Shown: piece after piece, positions 58,409-64,000 of the stretch
Numbering within the stretch: position 1 is the stretch's first letter
How the letters are laid out: each line of letters opens with the position of its first letter
Source of the DNA: Polytrichum commune
Taxonomy: Eukaryota > Streptophyta > Polytrichopsida > Polytrichales > Polytrichaceae
Direction: 5' to 3'
DNA: 64,000 nucleotides
Assembly (NCBI GenBank): GCA_950295325.1
Contig: OX485806.1
Location: 24,368,001 to 24,432,000, forward strand
Notes under the pieces: model-generated
Database searches by the model: none
Seen by the model: only the letters and a program-made list of their open reading frames with translations
Told to the model about the DNA's origin: nothing
Made by a program: the position numbers and the translations under genes

Positions 58409-58740
58409 TTAAAACATGCAACATTTACATTCAAAATCCAAACGTGCCTTGTGTTGTACTAGCCATTCATTGCCCAATATCAAATCAACACCACCATTTA
58501 ACTTGGTCACAAGACAAGTGATTTGACTATGATATTGTTGTATCTTACCATGGACTTTAATGTGCCTATCTGTAGGGACTACATCTCCATTGCCTAGTAC
58601 TAATGTGTTACTGCCATTTTTCACTCTTAACCCAAAGGTGTTAGCAAAAACAAAACTCACAAAGCAATGTGAAGTTGCACTATCTATTAGTACAGATGCA
58701 TCATGATGAGCTACTTGCCCAAAAAACTCATCATCAGTTG
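58409..58740 (-). pseudogene. Gypsy protease remnant
   Basis: LIDSATSHCFVSFVFANTFGL holds the Asp-Ser-Ala active-site triplet in place of the usual Asp-Ser/Thr-Gly, followed by LILGNEWLVQHKARLDF, typical of gypsy aspartic proteases. Stop codons separate it from gag. Confidence 0.75.
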
Positions 58741-59242
58741 AGAAAGAAAAGTGAGTTGATTCAAAACATGTGGTCTGGCTTCATCTAGATAAACTTGTCA
58801 TAGTTTTGACTATGATTCAAATTGATGAAACAACTTAAATCTAGGCAATGTTCTTTTAAGACATTTTTTTCTATGTTTTTCAACAATAAAACAAGCATTA
58901 GTATCATAGGGTGCTCCCTGTTTACCGTGCACATATGACTTTAAGAAACTTTGCAAATCTTTCACTGATGGAATAATTAATGAAAAAACTCCATGTATTT
59001 TGGACTTCTCATCAAACACATCACTAAGTGGAAGTAACGGAGTTGGCAAGATGATGTCTTTATTTAAAATATCACACACGATTACATCAAATTGTTTATT
59101 GACTTTGTCTTGGATCACTTCCAGTTCACTACTAGACAAATCAAACATACCCTCCGAAACTTGATCAAGTCCTGAAACTAGCCCACTGCCTAAGTGTCGG
59201 ATTTGTAAAAAGACTTCTTGTTTTTTTTAGCAGTTTGCTACT
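58741..59242 (-). other. Gypsy gag-protease spacer
   Basis: An open frame (59148-58810) has no catalytic motif and probably belongs to the linker part of the polyprotein. Confidence 0.4.
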
Positions 59243-60691
59243 CTACACCCTTTTTATTATCAGGAAAATCCCGAGCCAAATGTCCCTCCTTATGACAGAT
59301 GAAACAATGGCCGTCCTTTTTGTCGGTGCTCTTAACTGAGGATTCCTCCTCCTTTGGCTTATGATCTTTTTGTAGAAGGAGGAATTACGAGCCTTAGAGT
59401 AGCGTGACTCCTTGTCCCTTACCGGCCGTGAATTGCCATTACCTTTGGCAACTGCTGCCTCTGAAAGAGATTTTACATCATCCCGTCCCTTTGTAGCTTG
59501 GGTATAAATGGCGTCGATGGTTACAACATAGTTGATCAAACGTTTAATGTCATCCCATGGACCGCCATCACCTCGTGGATCCACTAGGACTTTATTTTGA
59601 ACATCCTCTTTGAGTCCAGATAGAAATCGTTCAACCTTATCGCCCTTGGAAATAGGTGATTTCGTAATCTGGGAACACAGATGTTGAAAGTCGTTAACAT
59701 ACTCTTCCGATGTTTTAGAGTACGGAGCTTGTTTCGGGCAACCATTTCTTGGTTAACACTTTCATAAGCACTGATAAGCGCGTCCTGGAAATTTTCCCAT
59801 AATAACGGATCTTTCTCATCCGTACGAAGCTTCATTGCCAACACGTCCCAATGTTGAGCGACGTTAGTTCTAAATAAGTGGAAGCAATGAGCACCCACTC
59901 CATTTTAGGTACCTTGCATGCAGTTAAGTACTTATGCATCTGGGATATCCAGGCAATGATGGTGACTTTGGATTTGTCCCTGAATTTCTTCGGCTTTGCA
60001 GAGGCCGCAGTCATGGGTAGATCACTTAGTGCATTTTAAAAACGACGTACGGCATAATATAGAGAGGATTAAAATCATTTGAAATAAAAATTATAAAGGA
60101 ATTCCAAATAATGAAGGGGCCATTAAATTTAGATAATCCCATTATAAGTAAGTTAGATGGACATAAAGTGAGGGCCATTGTTTTTTTGTAAAATTAATAT
60201 AGGGGCTGAAGATAAGGATCCTAGAAGGTATGTTTAGTATGGTATGTAAATGGGTTTAGGACTCACCGGAGATGGATGATAATTGGGATTTCCGTCTGTC
60301 CAAAATTACTTAAAAGGAATATAGAGTACAAAAAATTGCAGTGACTTGGACAATATAAGTAATGGAAGGGTGCAAACAAATGGGCCATTTTTTAAATTTA
60401 AGTAATTATAGGGAGGCCCTTGAAGGTAAATAGCCTCAAAACAAAAAAACCCCAGCCGCACGTGGTGCACAAAAATGCCTTAGAATGATCTACCCGTGGC
60501 CGCAGTGAAGCGTACTTTGTCTACTTCCTGATACGTTTGTAAAACGTTCAGCTTACAGTCATGAGTGTCTACTCGACTGTCCATCTGTGTATTCATTGAA
60601 AGCAAACTGTCACACTCCGCCTCAATCCTTTGAAATTGGTCATGATCGTCAATCAACTATCCTGCACAATACTCCCAAATTTTCCGGCTAC
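59243..60691 (-). pseudogene. Gypsy gag remnant (right copy), interrupted by a MITE
   Basis: Pieces at 60691-60498 and 60011-59243 carry AWISQMHKYL, LLWENFQDALISAYESVNQ and, near 59320-59260, the zinc knuckle CFICHKEGHLARDF. Its last Cys is replaced by Phe, so metal binding would fail. The 59584-59898 peptide equals that at 59-373. A frame shift precedes the zinc knuckle. Confidence 0.8.
60012..60497. mobile_element. MULE-type MITE, family A (486 bp)
   Basis: Ends 'catgggtagatcac' and 'atgatctacccgt', with an exact 9-bp duplication GGCCGCAGT (60003-60011 and 60498-60506). The left copy of this gag (about 478-490) reads GGCCGCAGT once with no insert. It is the 2115-bp element with its middle removed (junction near 60306, 'ccaaaatta/cttaaaagg'). 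Confidence 0.88.
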
Positions 60692-62269
60692 CAGATTTCC
60701 CATTGCTTCATCCATATCTACTGGAGTAATTACAGAAGGATTGCCTTCATTGGATGGACCAGACATATCCATATCCATGGCCATTGGACAAAACAGTCAC
60801 AAATCACTATAAGAAACCCGCGTTTTTTGTTACGTCCCTGCTCATGTCCTGGGAGACATTGTGACATCCGGGTTTACATCCTTCGGACGTACTAACGCGT
60901 GTAACACGCTGTAACGCGCGGGGACATCACAAAAAACGTTTGGACATCCGTGTAACACTGATGATTTTTGGAGATTTTGGGGGGATGAGAACTGTGCCCA
61001 CTGGGCGCCACGTCAAGGACACCTAAGCAGTAGAATGGCGGGCAGTGCCACATGGCCGCCAATGTCATCCTATCCAATGGTGACGTGGAATATGACGTGG
61101 CGTCTGACATGGACCCAGGAAAGAGTGACGTGGCAGACCACGTCAGCATTCATTTGAGTGGTTTTTTTCCCACATTGACGTTCGCGAGTACGTCACCAGA
61201 AACATCGTTGTGCTTTCAAAGACGTCCCAAGATGACGTGGAGATGTCACGCTTGATGTCTACGATAACGCGGCCTTGGTTTTGATGCTCATTTCGTTGAA
61301 CATCGCCATGTCCCTGAGGACATGGCGATGGACATGAGGATGTCCTTGATTGCGTTGCCCATCCGTGGTCGTGGGCATTGTGGGTGTCATGACAGACGTC
61401 ACAGAGAACGTTTGCGTGTCTGTAGTGACATCTCAGCGTGCATGTTATTGCTGACGATGTGTATGTGATGGTGTTTTGGCGGATGCGATACATGCTTTGG
61501 GAGACAGGAGTAATGTTTATGGGGACGTCAATGTCACCGCGCGGATGTCCGGCCAGAGACGTTCTAAACTTAAGCAGGGCGTCCAAGAAAACATCTCGCG
61601 GGATTTTAGGGATGTTATGCAAAACACTGCCATTACTCGACAATCGGTCCCTCAAAACATGTTCACGTCACGTCTTACATGTTATAAAAACATTTGCAAA
61701 GACATGCAGTTGTTGTGTAAAACATTTCAACGTAATTTGGCAATTATTATGGAAGACATGCTCATGTTCACAGAGTCATCGACGAAAACATGAACACCTC
61801 ACGTCCAACGCGGGGAACGAATATAATCATCATCACACAGTCGATCCGGGATACATCCCCGTGTCACAAATTGGTAGCTCTAGAAGACGTCATCATAATC
61901 ACGTAGACGCCGCATAAAATATCCCCACATCATGTTAAACATGCGCCATGAACATCATCCTCATCGCAGACTCGTTCAATAGAACACCCCCCTGTTAGTT
62001 AGAAAATGTCATAAGAAACATCATATTAATGATGCAATCCTCCGGGATAACATTCCCACGCCGTGCAGGACGAATTATACAAGACATCCGCCAACATACC
62101 TAAAGTCTTTGTGGCATACTGACGTCAACATTCAGACGTCCTCTGCGACGTCCCCACAGACTCTTGAGACATCCCTACGTCATGCCCTACATGTCCAACG
62201 ACACATCTCTACTCTAATGCACTATTCTCACGAAGCACCAAAATAACCCGTTCCAGAGTTTTTGTTGCA

Positions 62270-62706
62270 GGCCCTTTCGTTCATTTCTTCTTTGCCGCCT
62301 CTGCTCTTGTTGAGGTGCCTACCTGCACTTGCAAAATGAAGGCATGTTATGGATGATGTCTTTGCACAAGATATCATCATTTAGGAATAATGTAGTTTTC
62401 CCCATTTTCACGACACCAAAGGGTTCAGGGTTCAACCTACCCAAACACAAAGATCCAAAATGAAATGTTATGTCAAACAAGTCTGCACATGGAGCGGGTT
62501 CAGAGTTTTCTAACCTTCTCAGGTGGTTTCCCCTGTTTGGACACTCCTGCTGGCTTTGTTGCATCAGGCTTTGTTGCTTTCGATGCAACTGTTGGCTTCT
62601 GTGTGTCGCTCTTCCCCGGTTTAGAAAGTCCTGCAGGCTTAAATGTCCTTGATAGAGACTTCAGCGGGTGTAAGCATCCTTGGGTGGCTCCACTAGGAAC
62701 CACCTA
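62270..62706. other. CACTA interior, no gene recognised
   Basis: A minus-strand frame at 62703-62500 reads a Lys/Pro/Ala-rich low-complexity peptide (KPTVASKATKPDATKPAG), which could be a linker of an element protein. No domain seen. Confidence 0.3.
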
Positions 62707-62824
62707 GGAAAAGTTGCAGGAAATAGAAGGTGGACGACCATTAAAGTTATTTTCATGTAGGAAATAATTAGTATTTTTCCTATTGGCTCTTTTAACTGAC
62801 ACAACCTTATCATCCTTGCTGTCA

Positions 62825-63065
62825 AAAGGGAGTCCCGCCTATATCAATTGGTAAGCTAGTATGTTCGAAAAAAATCCTAAGGACCTCATGGTCCCGCCGA
62901 AACTCGGTGACGAAAATAGCAACTACATGCGGCTCACTAGCGAAGAATGGTGATAGGGTAGGGTTATTGGGCGAGGACTTAGGGGCTCTGCTTGCGCGCG
63001 AGAGTTCGAGCGAGCGGCAACCTTCAGGTTGTACACTGATGTCATTTGATGTTGTTTTTTTTGCG
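62825..63065 (+). mobile_element. Possible tRNA-derived SINE
   Basis: 'tatatcaattggtaagct' followed by 'tgttcgaa' resembles RNA polymerase III A and B boxes at suitable spacing, and a T-rich tail lies near 63048-63062. No target duplication was found, so this is weak. Confidence 0.25.
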
Positions 63066-63107
63066 TTGTTTCCAGAAACTCATTGGGTTTAGAGTTGGCT
63101 ATGGCGA

Positions 63108-64000
63108 AACAGGTTGGTTTTGGCAATTTCAGATTTCAAATGTACATGTCTATCTATTTTGGACCAGACGGTGATTTCTTCATCTCCACTTATGCATCTT
63201 CTGTTATCATTCCAGGATGAATCCATTCTAGATCTCCACTATTTCATCAATGTCCAAGGTTTGAGAGGAGAAGGGAGGGAGGTGAAGTCTTTGCAAGAGG
63301 GTGACGTCTCTAATGAGGAGATTTGTGAGATTTTTGGACCTCGTAAGGATAAGAATGGCTGGAAGGTCAATGAGAAGCCTAGTAGGGAGTTCCAAGAATC
63401 AGTGGTGAATTTGTACTCCAGAGTGACCCTCAGAGATCAAGTCCTCAATGACCAATTGACCTTGGAGTGGGCACGAGCCATTGTAGCAGAGAACAAGGGC
63501 ATCCCTGTGAATTGGGCATCTTTTGCAGTGCACCTACACAAAAAAAGGGTGTCTTTGGAGAATGTCAAAAAGGCCAAGAAATTGGCCAAGGAGGGCACCA
63601 GTTCCGACTCCCTCAATGCGGCAACTAGATCATGGCCAGAGCTACCTCCAGGGAGTTCCATTGCCCAACTCCCTGTTTCTATTGTAGGAGCTGGTTCACA
63701 ACTCCTTTCCCCTGCCCTAAAACCTAAGTCTACTGGTTCTTTGCTTGGACCTGATAGGAAGGGTAGTTTTCGGACACCTGTGAATCGTTCTCTAATGTTG
63801 CGGGCAACTAAAGGGAAGGTCGAATCTGGGGTGTCTATTAAGCGTGGTAGCTTTAGTGTTCTAAATACAAGGGTGAAGGCAAGGATGGCCCCTGATCTAA
63901 CAGTTGGTGGAACAGAGGACCTCATTAGTAGACTACATGAGTTACTTCTTTCTAAGCAAAAATCATTGTTACAGTCAAAGGAACGGCTCCGTGCCAGTAG
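63108..64000 (+). CDS. Partial gene, family not recognised, open at window end
   Basis: From about 63216 an uninterrupted frame reads DESILDLHYFINVQGLRGEG, KNGWKVNEKPSREFQ, LTLEWARAIVAENKGIPVNW and LHKKRVSLENVKKAKKLAKEG, then a Ser/Pro-rich part, to the last base. Upstream in another frame is MAKQVGFGNFRFQMYMSIY...SSVIIPG from the ATG at 63100. Losing one G near 63215-63216 would join the two, so there is either a small frameshift or a splice (TTCCAG/GATG). The sequence is lysine-rich and could be a gag-like or DNA-binding element protein, but I do not recognise it. Confidence 0.45.

Larger units (their letters stand above)
55930..60804 (-). mobile_element. Degenerate Ty3/gypsy retrotransposon (3' end missing)
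   Basis: The parts lie in gag-protease-RT-RNase H-integrase order on the minus strand, the Ty3/gypsy order. Left of 55930 no further integrase, LTR or polypurine tract is seen. The right side is cut by a CACTA end at 60805 before the leader, PBS and 5' LTR. Frames are broken by several shifts and stops. The gag region is nearly identical to 1-790 of the window. Confidence 0.85.
60805..64000 (+). mobile_element. CACTA (En/Spm)-type element, left part
   Basis: CACTATAAGAAACCCGCG starts exactly where homology to the left gypsy leader stops ('cagtcacaaat'), so this is an insertion point. CACTA-type ends begin CACTA(C/T)AAGAAA. About 1.4 kb of subterminal DNA follows, dense in GACGT/ACGTC and GACATCC/GGATGTC motifs on both strands, as in the subterminal arrays of such elements. 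The other end and any transposase lie beyond the window, so the extent is a minimum. Whether the partial gene at 63.1-64.0 kb belongs to it is unknown. Confidence 0.65.

Overview
This is nuclear DNA from a land plant with a transposon-rich genome. The evidence is an AP2/ERF-type transcription-factor family with introns, fragments of the plant genes COG6 and NFU, and nested gypsy, MULE, hAT, piggyBac and CACTA elements. The C-rich minisatellites and heavy nesting would suit a large seed-free-plant genome such as a fern or lycophyte, but that is a guess. Nothing looks bacterial or organellar.

Region 1 (1 to about 36.7 kb) is a segmental-duplication array. Its basic unit is an AP2/ERF-like gene on the minus strand (two exons, 615-bp intron) with about 1.6 kb of conserved 5' flank. 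Five copies start (by ATG) at 5602, 13441, 17575, 26872 and 32652. Copies 1 and 2 read intact. Copy 3 is split by a 342-bp insertion, copy 4 has a 20-bp deletion in exon 2, and copy 5 has a MULE-type MITE in exon 1 and a truncated exon 2. Larger repeats of about 13.5 kb also carry a retroelement-like ORF (7.2, 21 and 34.3 kb), the 3' end of COG6 (8.9, 22.4 and 36 kb) and, in the first copies, a gypsy 5' leader plus LTR. Insertions present in one copy and absent from another make many element boundaries and target duplications directly readable.

Region 2 (36 to 55 kb) holds pieces of three host genes: COG6 (minus), an NFU-type iron-sulfur scaffold that lacks its CxxC region, and a TMEM254-like membrane protein. 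The last is cut in its coding exon by a 15,260-bp hAT-superfamily transposon (39552-54811). The element has 13-bp terminal inverted repeats and a perfect 8-bp target duplication (GTTGTGGA); removing it and one duplication copy closes the host frame. It carries a hAT transposase gene, a coiled-coil/RING-like gene, a small unknown gene, a piggyBac remnant and a protein-kinase-like gene. The transposase, RING and kinase genes share one promoter layout: a long C/G-rich minisatellite followed by a TATA box. This is the most unusual object in the window. All its genes show damage: one-base frameshifts in A-runs, or nonsense codons mostly explained by C-to-T change.

Region 3 (55.9 to 64 kb) is a degenerate Ty3/gypsy element on the minus strand (integrase, RNase H, RT, protease, gag from left to right), closely similar in gag to the sequence at the very start of the window. 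It carries a 486-bp MULE-type MITE with a 9-bp duplication and is cut at 60805 by a CACTA-type end whose element runs off the window. A partial ORF with no recognised family is open at the right edge.
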